DNA from: Pseudonocardia ammonioxydans
Lineage (GTDB): Bacteria; Actinomycetota; Actinomycetes; Mycobacteriales; Pseudonocardiaceae
Assembly: GCF_900115005.1 (NCBI RefSeq)
Contig: NZ_FOUY01000001.1
Span: 186,001 to 250,000 of the forward strand
DNA: 64,000 bases
Reading direction: 5' to 3'
Part shown: positions 8,091 through 16,774 of the stretch, piece after piece
Position numbering within the stretch: position 1 is the stretch's first letter
Layout: every line of letters begins with the position of its first letter
Translations under genes and position numbers: made by a program
The notes under the pieces: generated by a model
Database searches by the model: none
Seen by the model: only the letters and a program-made list of their open reading frames with translations
What the model was told of the DNA's origin: nothing

Positions 8091-8516
8091 ATGGCGATCA
8101 AGAACAAGTTCCCCGTCGCGATGGGCGATGTGTTCCCGCACGGCGCGTTCGTCGTGTCGGAGGTCGAGCCGGTGCGGGACTTCGATAAGTCCACTCCGGG
8201 GCGGCCGGTGCAGCAGAACGACAAGGAGTCCGGTTTGCCGGTGTGGTCGGTGTCGGTGCTCGATGCCGATCCGGAGGCGCGGCGGGCGGATAAGACGGTG
8301 ACGGTGAAGATCGCCGCCACTCATCAGCCGGTGCCGCCGGAGGCTGCGGCCGGGGTGCCGTTTCGCCCGGTGGAGTTCGACGGGCTGACCGTCACGCCGT
8401 ATGTGCAGGAGAACGGGAGCCGGCCGCGTGTGGCCTTCAGCTTCCGTGCGGCCGGGATGCGCGCTCCGGCCCACCAGCGGCCGGCGTCGAGCCAGAAGAG
8501 CCAGGAGGCGGCCTGA
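8091..8516 (+). CDS. Conserved AICE regulatory/activator-like protein
   Basis: 141 residues beginning MAIKNKFPVAMGDVFPHGAF, with a typical GLPVWSVSVLDADPEARRAD core and a low-complexity basic tail. I recognise it as the protein commonly found as the first gene of AICEs in Streptomyces and Pseudonocardiales, often annotated as a regulatory or excision-activation protein. Biochemical function is not established to my knowledge. It is preceded by GAGGAGAAGCAAC, a good ribosome-binding site, and transcribed away from the XRE regulator. Confidence 0.7.
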   Translation: MAIKNKFPVAMGDVFPHGAFVVSEVEPVRDFDKSTPGRPVQQNDKESGLPVWSVSVLDADPEARRADKTVTVKIAATHQPVPPEAAAGVPFRPVEFDGLTVTPYVQENGSRPRVAFSFRAAGMRAPAHQRPASSQKSQEAA

Positions 8517-8637
8517 CCAGCATTTTTCCGGCCACTGCTCGTAGGTGGAGGGAAGCCCGCGGCAACGGGCTTCCCTCCGGATCTCCCTCACCCCTCGCCG
8601 TAGCCAGGCACAGAGTTCGGAAGGACACCGACCCTAG

Positions 8638-9081
8638 ATGAACACGCCCTCTGCACCACCCGCCCCCGGTAGCGCCGGGATGGTGGTCCCGGTCAGTCGC
8701 CTGGTCAAGGCCGGCCTGCGCCGGGTCACCGATGCGATCGCCGACACCGCCCCGGCCCCGGTGGAGGACCTGCACGCCCATGCCGCGCGGTCCCGTCGGC
8801 TCTCGAAGCTGTACGCCCGCCGGGCCCGCTGGTTCGCCGTCCTCGAACGCGACACCGTCCGCCAACACCACATCCCGCTGGTCTACGTCCAGGCCGTGGT
8901 CGAGGCCGGATGCTCGGCCGACCGGGAGGCCCGGTTCTGGACCGACACAGCCGACGACTGGCAGGCACTGATCGAGGCACGGCCCACCTCGGACGTGGCC
9001 GGGGCCATGTCGAACTGGCACGAGCTGGGCCTGCCCGACGAGCCTCCAGCGCCCAGCTCCCCCGCTGGGAGTATCCGGTGA
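8638..9081 (+). CDS. AICE hypothetical protein
   Basis: 147 residues, ATG 8638. After a Pro/Ala-rich N-terminus it is helical and rich in Arg and Ala (AARSRRLSKLYARRARWFAV) and ends Pro/Ser-rich. No domain recognised. Its stop overlaps the start of the whiB-like gene (GTGA), placing it at the head of the coupled AICE operon. Probably element-specific. Confidence 0.6.
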   Translation: MNTPSAPPAPGSAGMVVPVSRLVKAGLRRVTDAIADTAPAPVEDLHAHAARSRRLSKLYARRARWFAVLERDTVRQHHIPLVYVQAVVEAGCSADREARFWTDTADDWQALIEARPTSDVAGAMSNWHELGLPDEPPAPSSPAGSIR

Positions 9082-9407
9082 GCCCGCGGGCGGCCCGGCT
9101 GCCGCTGCTGCACCTCGTCCCCACCACTACGGCCGCCGGTCACCGGTGGCGTGACAACGCCGCGTGCCTCGGGCTCGACGCCGAGCTGTTCTTCCCGGTC
9201 GACAACCGCCCCACCTCGGTCGAGACCCCGCGTCGAGTGTGCCGGGGCTGCCCGGTCCGGGCCGAGTGTCTGGCCGACGCCCTCGCCACCGAAGAGCCTG
9301 CCCACCGCTTCGGTGTCGTCGGCGGCACCACCCCCGGCGAGCGCCGGGTCCTGCACCGCGCCGGCCTGACCATCACCGCCCCGCTGGTCGGGGGCGACGT
9401 CGCATGA
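9078..9407 (+). CDS. WhiB-family Fe-S transcription factor
   Basis: 109 residues from GTG 9078, which overlaps the preceding stop. The four-cysteine WhiB signature is present: Cys in NAACLG, then CRGCPVRAEC giving the C-x2-C-x5-C triplet that ligates the [4Fe-4S] cluster. The following FGVVGGTTPGERR corresponds to the G-(V/I)-W-G-G turn, with Val in place of Trp, and the basic region. WhiB-like proteins usually bind sigma factor SigA and redirect promoters; plasmid- and phage-borne versions occur. It overlaps the next gene by ATGA. Confidence 0.85.
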   Translation: MSPRAARLPLLHLVPTTTAAGHRWRDNAACLGLDAELFFPVDNRPTSVETPRRVCRGCPVRAECLADALATEEPAHRFGVVGGTTPGERRVLHRAGLTITAPLVGGDVA

Positions 9408-9568
9408 CTGCTAAGCCCGACCGTCCGGCCCGCTGCGAGGTCTGCCGGACCCCGCTGCACGACCGCCCGGACCCACGACGTCGCCGCTGCGGCGATCACC
9501 TCGACCAGCTCGCCCTGGTCCCACTCACCACCGTCCGCACCCCGCGCCGGAAGGGAGGCCGTCGATGA
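9404..9568 (+). CDS. Small CxxC protein of the AICE
   Basis: 54 residues, ATG 9404, overlapping both neighbours by ATGA. RCEVCRTPLHDRPDPRRRRC followed by GDH suggests a small zinc-binding knuckle (C-x2-C ... C-x2-H). It is basic. Similar tiny genes sit before the FtsK-type gene in many AICEs. Function unknown. Confidence 0.6.
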   Translation: MTAKPDRPARCEVCRTPLHDRPDPRRRRCGDHLDQLALVPLTTVRTPRRKGGRR

Positions 9569-11154
9569 CCACCACCGGAACCCTCGTCCTCCTCGGCGGC
9601 GGCACCGCCGTCGGGCTCTACCTGCTGCACCAGGTTGGGCACTACCTCGCCCGCGTCCTGGAGGCTCTCGCCACGGTCGCGGTCGTGTTCGTCGCGGCCT
9701 GGTTCCTGATCAAAGGCGCCTACATCGCCGCCGGCTGGATGCTCCGCCACTGGCGCACCACCCTCACCACCACCGGAGCCGCGGCCTGGTGCTGGTGGTG
9801 GGGCTGGCCCTCGCTGCTCCTGACGGCCGCGGTCGTGGCCGTGGTGCTCGGGGTGTGGCGGCTGGTGTCGCTGCCCTCGTTCGACACTCGCGCCGGGAGA
9901 CACCTGCGCTCCTGGTGGCAACGCTGGACCGTCTACGCGCTCCGGATGCCACGCTGGCTGCGATCCTGCGACCTGACAGTCCCCGACCGAGCCGGGGCCA
10001 CGGTCATCCAGGTCAACCCGCTGCGCCGCACCGCCACCGCACCCCGGGCCCGCACCCGCCGCGACCAGATCCCGCGCATCCTTGGCGTCCGCTCGGGCCC
10101 GTCTTGGGACGCAGTCAAGGTCCGGCTCGTGCCCGGGCAGACCCCGGAGGATTTCGACGCCGCCGCCCGCACCCTGGCGGTGGCCCGCGGGGTCAACCGC
10201 TGCCAGGTCCGCGAACTGGCACCCAACGAAGTGTCCATCGACTTCCAACGCCGCAACCTACTCTCCGGTGTGGTTGCTGCTCCCGACCTCGCTGCGATGA
10301 CCGGCCTCACCGGCGACGCCGTGGATCTGGACCGGGTCGTGTCCGGGGCCACCGAGTACGGCACCGAGTGGCGCCAGTCCCTGCGCGGCAGCCACACCCT
10401 CGTCGGCGGCGCCACCGGCGCCGGGAAGGGCTCACTGATGTGGGCACCGCTCATGGCGATCGCACCCGCGATCCGCGACCGCCTGGTGCGCGTGAACGGG
10501 ATCGACCCAAAGGGCATGGAGCTGGCCTACGGGCGCCGCCTGTTCCACCGCTACGCCGTCACCTCCAAAGACGCCCTCGAACTGCTCGACGAGCTCATCG
10601 ACGGCATGGAGGCCCGCAAACGCGAACACGCCGGCAGCGTGCGCCTGGTCCCGATCACGAAGGACACACCGCTGGAGCTGGTGGAGTTCGACGAGATCGG
10701 CGCCCTGATCCGCTACGTCGGCGACCGCAAAACCCGCGAAGCCATCACCGAACGCATCGCCCTGCTCACCACCCAAGGCCGCGCACTCGGGTACGCGGTC
10801 CGCGGCTACGTCCAGGAACCCACAAAGGAGACCGTCCCCGTCCGGGAACTGTTCCCCCGCCGCATCTGCCTACGCGTGGCCAGCAAGAGCCACGTCGGCA
10901 TGGTCCTGGGCGACCAGGCCTACGACAGGGGTGCCTGGGCGAACCGCATCGGCGAGTCCGAGCCCGGCGTCGGCTACCTGTTCGGCGAAGGCATCCGCGA
11001 ACCCCTCCGCATCCGCGCCGCCTGGGTCCCCGACAACGCCATCAAAGCCCTGGAGCAGTTCGTCACCACCACCCCCGACCCGGCCCGACCGTCGGCGCCG
11101 GTGCTGCCCTTCCGACCCGACACCGACCAGCACGCCGCCGGAGGTGCCGCATGA
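9565..11154 (+). CDS. FtsK/SpoIIIE-type DNA translocase (conjugative transfer, TraSA-like)
   Basis: 529 residues, ATG 9565. Two N-terminal hydrophobic stretches (residues about 4-60 and 70-100) anchor it in the membrane. The ATPase domain has Walker A GGATGAGKGSL (about residues 280-290), RVNGIDPKGMEL, and Walker B LELVEFDEIGALIRY (about residue 372). This is the single conjugation protein typical of AICEs: a hexameric motor that pumps double-stranded DNA between cells. Length and layout match TraSA-type proteins. Coupled to both neighbours by ATGA overlaps. Confidence 0.85.
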   Translation: MTTTGTLVLLGGGTAVGLYLLHQVGHYLARVLEALATVAVVFVAAWFLIKGAYIAAGWMLRHWRTTLTTTGAAAWCWWWGWPSLLLTAAVVAVVLGVWRLVSLPSFDTRAGRHLRSWWQRWTVYALRMPRWLRSCDLTVPDRAGATVIQVNPLRRTATAPRARTRRDQIPRILGVRSGPSWDAVKVRLVPGQTPEDFDAAARTLAVARGVNRCQVRELAPNEVSIDFQRRNLLSGVVAAPDLAAMTGLTGDAVDLDRVVSGATEYGTEWRQSLRGSHTLVGGATGAGKGSLMWAPLMAIAPAIRDRLVRVNGIDPKGMELAYGRRLFHRYAVTSKDALELLDELIDGMEARKREHAGSVRLVPITKDTPLELVEFDEIGALIRYVGDRKTREAITERIALLTTQGRALGYAVRGYVQEPTKETVPVRELFPRRICLRVASKSHVGMVLGDQAYDRGAWANRIGESEPGVGYLFGEGIREPLRIRAAWVPDNAIKALEQFVTTTPDPARPSAPVLPFRPDTDQHAAGGAA

Positions 11155-12815
11155 TCAACCCGGAGACCACAGCCGAGCCGATCGACCAGGACCAGCTCAC
11201 CCGCGCCCAGAAAGCCATGCTCGCGCTGTCCAACGACGTCGCCACCCAGCTCGCCGAAGATCACGGCGTCTGTGTCCGGCCGCTGGCGATGCGCCGGATC
11301 GACCAGAGCAGCGGCCGCGTCGACGTCGTCCCCGTGCCGTGCGGCTCGACGCGGGATGACCAGTGCCGCCCGTGTGCGGACAAGGCCCGTCGGCTGCGGA
11401 TGGTGCAGTGCCGGGAGGGCTGGCACCTCGAGGACGAACCGATCAGCAAGCCCGCGGACCCGACCGGCGCCCAGAACGACCTCATGGCCACCCGGGCCGA
11501 CCTGCACGCTGCCTACACCGACGCCCGCACCACCGGCGACGAGGAAGCCTGCGACGAGATCCGCGAGACCGTCATCGAGATCGACCAGGAGTTACGCGCT
11601 CTCGGTGTCCGGGGGCGGCTCGCCCCGCTCGATCCCGGGCCGCAGACCGTGCGCCGCTCGACCCGGCGTCGGCAGGACGCGCCGAACCTGCCCCGCCGGC
11701 CGGTGGAGGACCGCACCGTGGGGCGCGTGTTCGGCGGGAAGTACCGGCCCTCGACCTTCCTCACGCTCACCCTCGACACCTACGGGCGAGTGGACAAGCA
11801 CGGCGCCGCGATCGATCCGGACTCGTACGACTACCGGCGCGCGGCCCGGGACGCGATCCACTTCCCGAAGCTGCTGGACCGGTTCTGGCAGAACGCCCGC
11901 CGCTGTGTCGGCTGGGACGTGCAGTACTTTGGCACCGTCGAACCGCAGAAGCGCGGGGCGCCGCACTTCCACGCCGCCATCCGCGGCACGATCCCCCGCT
12001 CGGAGCTGCGGGCGATCACGGCGGCGACGTATCACCAGGTGTGGTGGCCGCCCCACGACGAGATCGTCTACAGCGGCGATGTGCTGCCGCGGTGGGACAA
12101 CCGCCACAAGGCGTTCGTCGACCCGGAGACTCGCGCGCCGCTGCTGACGTGGGACGAGGCCACCGACCCCGACACCCTGACCACGCCCGCGCACACGGTG
12201 GTGTTCGGGCCACAGGTCCACGTCAAGGGCATCCTCGGCGGCACCGAAGAAGCCGGACGACATATCGGCTACCTGACCAAATACCTCACCAAGTCCGTCG
12301 GACAGGCCGCCGGCCTCAACGACACCGCCACCACCCGCCAACGCGAGCACGCCCGCCGCCTGGCCGCCGAACTGGCCGTCACGCCGTGCTCGCCCCGGTG
12401 CCCGATCTGGCTGCTCTACGGGATCGAACCCAAGGGCGTCCGACCCGGCACGGTGCCCGGGCATTGCAAGGGCAAAGCACACAAGCCCGAACACCTCGGC
12501 ATCGCCGGCCGCCGCGTCCTGGTCTCCCGCAAGTGGTCCAACAAGTCCCTGAGCGACCACCGGGCCGAGCGGACAGCGTTCGTTCGGCAACTCCTCGGCC
12601 GGGCCGGGGTCAAGCCTGCCTACGCCGTCGACGACGGCCCGTTCACCTGGGAAACCACCGCACCCGGGGACACCGACGTGCCGCCCCGCACGGTGTTGCT
12701 GCTGCACGCGATCAACCAACGCTCCCGATGGCGCGCCGACTACGACGCCGCCGTCCTTGCCACCAGCGACGCGCCACCCGACGACCGTTCGGCAACCGAG
12801 GGAGCAGCGGCATGA
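11151..12815 (+). CDS. RepSA-like replication initiator
   Basis: 554 residues from ATG 11151; the frame is open far upstream but that part only shadows the translocase gene. An N-terminal Cys cluster (VPCGSTRDDQCRPCADK) suggests zinc binding. FLTLTLDTYG, the HUH-like GAPHFHAAIRG (about residues 270-280) and the catalytic-Tyr region GYLTKYLTKSVG (about 373) fit a rolling-circle initiator of the pSAM2 RepSA type. It should nick the element's origin and allow replication of the excised circle. Coupled by ATGA overlaps to the translocase and to xis. Confidence 0.8.
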   Translation: MINPETTAEPIDQDQLTRAQKAMLALSNDVATQLAEDHGVCVRPLAMRRIDQSSGRVDVVPVPCGSTRDDQCRPCADKARRLRMVQCREGWHLEDEPISKPADPTGAQNDLMATRADLHAAYTDARTTGDEEACDEIRETVIEIDQELRALGVRGRLAPLDPGPQTVRRSTRRRQDAPNLPRRPVEDRTVGRVFGGKYRPSTFLTLTLDTYGRVDKHGAAIDPDSYDYRRAARDAIHFPKLLDRFWQNARRCVGWDVQYFGTVEPQKRGAPHFHAAIRGTIPRSELRAITAATYHQVWWPPHDEIVYSGDVLPRWDNRHKAFVDPETRAPLLTWDEATDPDTLTTPAHTVVFGPQVHVKGILGGTEEAGRHIGYLTKYLTKSVGQAAGLNDTATTRQREHARRLAAELAVTPCSPRCPIWLLYGIEPKGVRPGTVPGHCKGKAHKPEHLGIAGRRVLVSRKWSNKSLSDHRAERTAFVRQLLGRAGVKPAYAVDDGPFTWETTAPGDTDVPPRTVLLLHAINQRSRWRADYDAAVLATSDAPPDDRSATEGAAA

Positions 12816-13021
12816 TGCAGAAGATCGACCGCGACGAACTGCTCAGCGTTCGCCAGGTTCTCGAACTGCTCGGTGGAGTCTCGCGGGACACGTTCTACGA
12901 GTGGCGGGAGAAGAAGGCCGCGCCGCCCTGTTTCCGGCTCCCGAACGGCCACCTCCGAGTTCGGAGGGGTGATCTGCTCGACTGGTTGGAGGGTCTGCGT
13001 GAGCATGGGCGGGCCGCATGA
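12812..13021 (+). CDS. xis: Excisionase-like helix-turn-helix protein (Xis)
   Basis: 69 residues, ATG 12812. LLSVRQVLELLGGVSRDTFY then EWREKKAAPPCFRLPNGHLR is a MerR/HTH_17-type DNA-binding domain with the wing reading RLPNGHLRVRRGDLLDWL. Position directly before the integrase, with ATGA overlaps on both sides, is the standard place for the recombination directionality factor in AICEs. Confidence 0.85.
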   Translation: MMQKIDRDELLSVRQVLELLGGVSRDTFYEWREKKAAPPCFRLPNGHLRVRRGDLLDWLEGLREHGRAA

Positions 13022-14403
13022 CGGCTACCTACCGGGTCAACATCTGGGCTGTCGTCAGGCATGCAGGTCGACGTCGCTACGGGGTCCGGTGGAAGACCGA
13101 CAATCGTGAACACTCGGAGTGGTACGCCACCAAGCGTCTCGCCGAGTCGTTCCGCTCGGACCTCCTGCGGGCTCAGCGGGCCGGAGAGGCGTTCGAGATC
13201 GCCAGTGGTCTCCCGGTGTCGCTGGCCCGGCAGCGCAACTCCCGCACTCTGCTGGAGGTCGCGACGGCATACGTGGACTGGCTGTGGACGAGCGACGCCC
13301 CGCCCAACACCCGTAAGGGCGCCGTCACGAATCTCGCCGCCGCCGTCCCGCTGTTCGTTCGGCAACTCGACCACGTCCCGGATCGTGAAGTTGCGCAACG
13401 TCTGTTGTCGACCCGGCTGCTCCCCGTCCCGCAACGACGGATCGAGCTATCCCCTGCGGATCGGGCCGTTGCGACCTGGCTTGCCCGAGCGTCCCGACCG
13501 ATCAACGAACTGGCTGACGAGATCGCCGCATCGGAGCTGTTGCTCGGGCTCGGAAAATCGGTCACCGGCCGCTCCGTGACCACGGCGACGTGGGACAAGC
13601 GCCGGGCCGTCCTGCACCGGGCCGTGGAGTTCGCCCGCGCCTCAGGCTGGACCGACACGAACCCGCTCACCGGCCGTCGACACCTCGCCCGACACACCGG
13701 CCCGCAGGTCGTGGACCCGCGCGTCGTGGTCAACCCGGCCCAGGCCCGGCAGCTCCTCGCGGCCGTCACCTACGTGCAGGGCCGACGCCGGCGCGATCGG
13801 AACCGTGGCGCCCGCCTGCACGCGTTCTTCGCCTGCCTCTACTACGGCGGCCTGCGCCCCGGCGAGGCACAGAACCTCCGGACGACCGACCTCGACCTCC
13901 CGCCCGACGGCTGGGGTCGGCTCTTGCTCGTCGGATCGCGCACCGAGGTCAGTGCCTCCTACTACGCCCCGCCCGGTGCCCGGCACCAGGACCGCCCGCT
14001 GAAACGCCGAAGCGCCGAGGAGGTCCGCCCGGTCCCGATCCCGCCGGACCTTGTGACGATCCTCCGTGACCACATCGCGGAGTTCCCACCGGCGCCGGAC
14101 GGCCGCCTGTTCGTGGCCACCGAGAGCGGCGGGAGCATCCCGTGGTCGGTGTACTCCCGGATCTGGGCCGACGCCCGGGCCATCGGTCTGAGCCCCGTGC
14201 AGGAGGCGTCCCCGCTCGCACGCCGCCCCTACGACCTGCGACACGCCGCGCTGTCCAGCTGGCTCGCCGCCGGGGTCCCGCCCACCGAGGTCGCCGCCCG
14301 GGCGGGCAACTCGGTCAAGGTGCTGCTCACGGTCTACGCCAAGTGTCTCGCCGATCAGCAGGACACCTACAACGACCGGATCTCGGGGCTGCTCGACTCA
14401 TGA
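13018..14403 (+). CDS. int: Tyrosine recombinase/integrase
   Basis: 461 residues, ATG 13018. The N-terminal arm- and core-binding regions (VRWKTDNREHSEWYATKRLA) precede a catalytic domain with Arg I in YYGGLRPGEAQNLR (about residue 280), the H-x-x-R-type box YDLRHAALSSWLAAGV (about 405) and the nucleophile in LLTVYAKCLAD (about 439). It mediates site-specific integration and, with Xis, excision. As in other AICEs it is the last gene, so attP should lie immediately downstream, in 14404-14566. Confidence 0.9.
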   Translation: MTATYRVNIWAVVRHAGRRRYGVRWKTDNREHSEWYATKRLAESFRSDLLRAQRAGEAFEIASGLPVSLARQRNSRTLLEVATAYVDWLWTSDAPPNTRKGAVTNLAAAVPLFVRQLDHVPDREVAQRLLSTRLLPVPQRRIELSPADRAVATWLARASRPINELADEIAASELLLGLGKSVTGRSVTTATWDKRRAVLHRAVEFARASGWTDTNPLTGRRHLARHTGPQVVDPRVVVNPAQARQLLAAVTYVQGRRRRDRNRGARLHAFFACLYYGGLRPGEAQNLRTTDLDLPPDGWGRLLLVGSRTEVSASYYAPPGARHQDRPLKRRSAEEVRPVPIPPDLVTILRDHIAEFPPAPDGRLFVATESGGSIPWSVYSRIWADARAIGLSPVQEASPLARRPYDLRHAALSSWLAAGVPPTEVAARAGNSVKVLLTVYAKCLADQQDTYNDRISGLLDS

Positions 14404-14566
14404 TCTCCCAGCATCCACAGTGGAGGCGAGCGCCCGTGATCGTTCCGTACATGTCCCGTGGACACTGCCGCACGACCCCGTACCGCCCCGCACCCCCACA
14501 GACGACAAGACGGCGCCGTCCCCGCGTTTCAGCAGTTCACGACGCCGTCCCGGCCGGTCGTGTGGG
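14404..14566. other. Expected attR region of the AICE
   Basis: 163 bases between the int stop and the stop of the convergent acyl-CoA ligase. By analogy with other AICEs the attachment core should be here or in the 3' end of the ligase gene. No tRNA gene is present, and by eye I found no matching direct repeat on the left side. The core is therefore not assigned. Confidence 0.35.
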
Positions 14567-16138
14567 TCAGGCCGTGGCGTTCTCCTGGGCCCGCAGGTCC
14601 TTGCGCAGGATCTTGCCCGAGGCCGACTTCGGGATCTGCTCGATGAACTCGACCACGCGCACCTTCTTGTGCGGTGCGACCCGCTCGGTCACGAAGGCCA
14701 TGACCTCGTCCTCGGTCAGGTCCTGGCCCGCGGCCTGCTTGACCACGAACGCCTTCGGGACCTCCTCGCCGTCGGCGTCGCGCACCCCGATCACCGCGAC
14801 GTCGGCGACCTTGTCGTGGGTGAGCAGCAGCGCCTCCAGCTCGGCCGGCGGCACCTGGTAGCCCTTGTACTTGATCAGTTCCTTGACCCGGTCGACGATC
14901 GAGTAGACGCCCTCGTCGTCGACGACGGCGATGTCCCCGGTGTGCAGGTAGCCCTCGGCGTCCTTGGTGGCGTCGGTGGCGTCGGAGTTGTTCAGGTACC
15001 CGACCATGATGTTCGGGCCCCTCATCCACAGCTCGCCGCGCTCACCGACGCCGACCTCCCGGCCGGTCTCCGGGTCGACCAGCTTGCACTCGATGTTGGG
15101 CAGCGCGAAGCCGGACGAGTTGAGGTCGAGGTCGCCGCGGTCGTCGGGCATGCAGTGGCTGACCGGGGACGACTCGGTCATCCCGTAGCCCTGCAGCACG
15201 GTGCAGTTCAGCCGCTTCGCCACGGCCCGGCCGAGCTCGCCGTCCAGCGGGGCGGCACCGGAGAAGATGACGTCGATGCAGGACAGGTCGTACTGGTCGA
15301 CGATCGGGTGCTTGGCCAGCGCCACCGCGACCGGCGGGGCGATGTAGAGCCGGTCGACCCGCAGGTCCTGGGTGATCGTCAGGAACTGCTCGAGGTCGAA
15401 CTTCGGCATCGTGACGACGGTGGCGCGCTGGTGCAGGCCCTGGTTCATCATCACGGTCATGCCGTAGATGTGGAAGAACGGCAGGAACGCCATGATCTTC
15501 GTCTCGGACGTCACGTCGCCCATCGGCGCGATCTGGCAGAGGTTCGCGACGAGGTTGCGGTGGGTGAGGACCACACCCTTGGCCAGGCCGGTGGTCCCCG
15601 ACGAGTAGGGCAGCACCGCGGTGTCGGTCGCCGTCGTCGTGCGCTCGGGGGCGGGCGCACCGGAGGCGACGAGGTCGGCGAGCGAGTCGTGGCCCTCGGT
15701 CCGGTCGATGGTCAGCACCACGTCCTCGGACAGCCCCGCCTCCTTCGCGCCGGGCACGGCACGGTCCAGGAACGGCGAGACGGTGATGAGCATCTTCGCG
15801 CCGGAGTCGGTGAGCTGGTGGGCCAGCTCGCCCGCCGTGTACATCGAGTTCGCGCTGGTCACGATGCCGTTGGCGCGCAGGATGCCGTGGAACAGCGCCG
15901 CCCACTGCGGCAGGTTCGGTGCGAACAGGGCGACGACGTCACCCTTGCCGATCCCGCGTGCGGCCAGCCCACCGGCGATCTTCTCGATCAGGCCGTGGAG
16001 TTCGGCGTAGGTCAGCTGGTCACCGGTCGTCCCGTCCACGAGCGCGGGCGCGTCCGCGCGGTCGCCGAACCCGTCGGCGAACAGGAACTCGGTCAGCGAG
16101 ACGTCGGGGATGTCGACGTCGGGGTACGGGCTGCGCAT
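14567..16138 (-). CDS. Acyl-CoA ligase, 4-coumarate-CoA ligase-like (AMP-binding)
   Basis: 523 residues from ATG 16138 (MRSPYPDVDIPDVSLTEFLF). All ANL-superfamily motifs are present: the P-loop LPYSSGTTGLAKGV, YGMTESSPVSH, GYLHTGDIAVVDDEG, YKGYQVPPAELE, and the A10 motif PKSASGKILRKDLR with the catalytic Lys. It activates a carboxylic acid as an acyl-adenylate and transfers it to CoA. The overall pattern is closest to plant-type 4-coumarate-CoA ligases as annotated in actinobacteria, but aryl versus fatty acid preference cannot be read here. It converges with the AICE integrase and may have lost or kept its 3' end at integration. Confidence 0.85.
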   Translation of the reverse strand: MRSPYPDVDIPDVSLTEFLFADGFGDRADAPALVDGTTGDQLTYAELHGLIEKIAGGLAARGIGKGDVVALFAPNLPQWAALFHGILRANGIVTSANSMYTAGELAHQLTDSGAKMLITVSPFLDRAVPGAKEAGLSEDVVLTIDRTEGHDSLADLVASGAPAPERTTTATDTAVLPYSSGTTGLAKGVVLTHRNLVANLCQIAPMGDVTSETKIMAFLPFFHIYGMTVMMNQGLHQRATVVTMPKFDLEQFLTITQDLRVDRLYIAPPVAVALAKHPIVDQYDLSCIDVIFSGAAPLDGELGRAVAKRLNCTVLQGYGMTESSPVSHCMPDDRGDLDLNSSGFALPNIECKLVDPETGREVGVGERGELWMRGPNIMVGYLNNSDATDATKDAEGYLHTGDIAVVDDEGVYSIVDRVKELIKYKGYQVPPAELEALLLTHDKVADVAVIGVRDADGEEVPKAFVVKQAAGQDLTEDEVMAFVTERVAPHKKVRVVEFIEQIPKSASGKILRKDLRAQENATA

Positions 16139-16269
16139 CGACAAGGCGTCGCTCCTTCGCGAGGGGCCATCGGGGGGCGGGGCGGCGGGGACCACCCGCG
16201 GTGTCGCCGTCATGCTATGCCCACCCCGACGGGCGGCGCCCGCCCACGGGGGGAGAAGTTACTCGCGGG

Positions 16270-16770
16270 TCACGAGAAGAGGTGCTCGAACGCCTGCAGG
16301 TTCGCCGTGGACTCGCCGTGCGAGGTCCGCCAGGCGTGCTCGCGGCGGATCGAGGAGGCGAACCCGAGCTCGAGGAAGGTGTTGAAGTCGCCGTCGGCGG
16401 CCTGGAGCACCTGCCCGAGCAGCCGGTCGATCTCGTCGGCGGTGATCGCGTGCAGCGGCACCCGCCCGACCAGGTGGATGTCGCCGACGCGGTCCAGGCA
16501 GTAGTGCACGCCGTAGAGCTTGGCGTTGCGCAGCAGCATGAACCGGTAGACGCCCTCGAGGTTCTCGTCGGGCTTGCGGCAGACGAAGGCCTGCACGCCC
16601 ATCGTCTGCTCGCGCACGAGCAGCCAGGTCTGGGTCTGCAGCCGGGCCTCCCCCGGCAGCGTCACCAGCCACTGGCCCGGCCCGCGGTGCACGTGCTCGA
16701 CCCCGGCGTCACGGAGCGCGCCGCCGACGACGGTGTCCAGGCTCTCCGGATCAGTGCCGTGCTCGCTCAT
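16270..16770 (-). CDS. YbjN domain-containing protein
   Basis: 166 residues, ATG 16770. QWLVTLPGEARLQTQTWLLV, VCRKPDENLEGVYRFMLLRN and GDIHLVGRVPLHAITADEID follow the actinobacterial YbjN-type (tetratricopeptide chaperone-like fold) pattern. It starts 4 bases after the mshA stop, so the two are co-transcribed; this mshA-ybjN pairing recurs in related genomes. No enzymatic role is known. Confidence 0.8.
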   Translation of the reverse strand: MSEHGTDPESLDTVVGGALRDAGVEHVHRGPGQWLVTLPGEARLQTQTWLLVREQTMGVQAFVCRKPDENLEGVYRFMLLRNAKLYGVHYCLDRVGDIHLVGRVPLHAITADEIDRLLGQVLQAADGDFNTFLELGFASSIRREHAWRTSHGESTANLQAFEHLFS

Positions 16771-16774
16771 GTCC

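Larger units (their letters stand above)
7951..14566 (+). mobile_element. Actinobacterial integrative conjugative element (AICE, pSAM2-like)
   Basis: The gene set and order (conserved activator-like gene, hypothetical, whiB-like, small protein, FtsK/Tra translocase, RepSA-like initiator, Xis, tyrosine integrase) is that of a self-transmissible actinobacterial element moved as double-stranded DNA by an FtsK-type pump. From 9078 to 14403 consecutive genes are joined by ATGA overlaps. Boundaries are approximate: the right end should lie beside int, within 14404-14566 or the 3' end of the next gene. The left end could be near 7951 or further out, because the 1-7300 region is also accessory. No tRNA target or direct repeat was found by eye. 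Confidence 0.75.
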
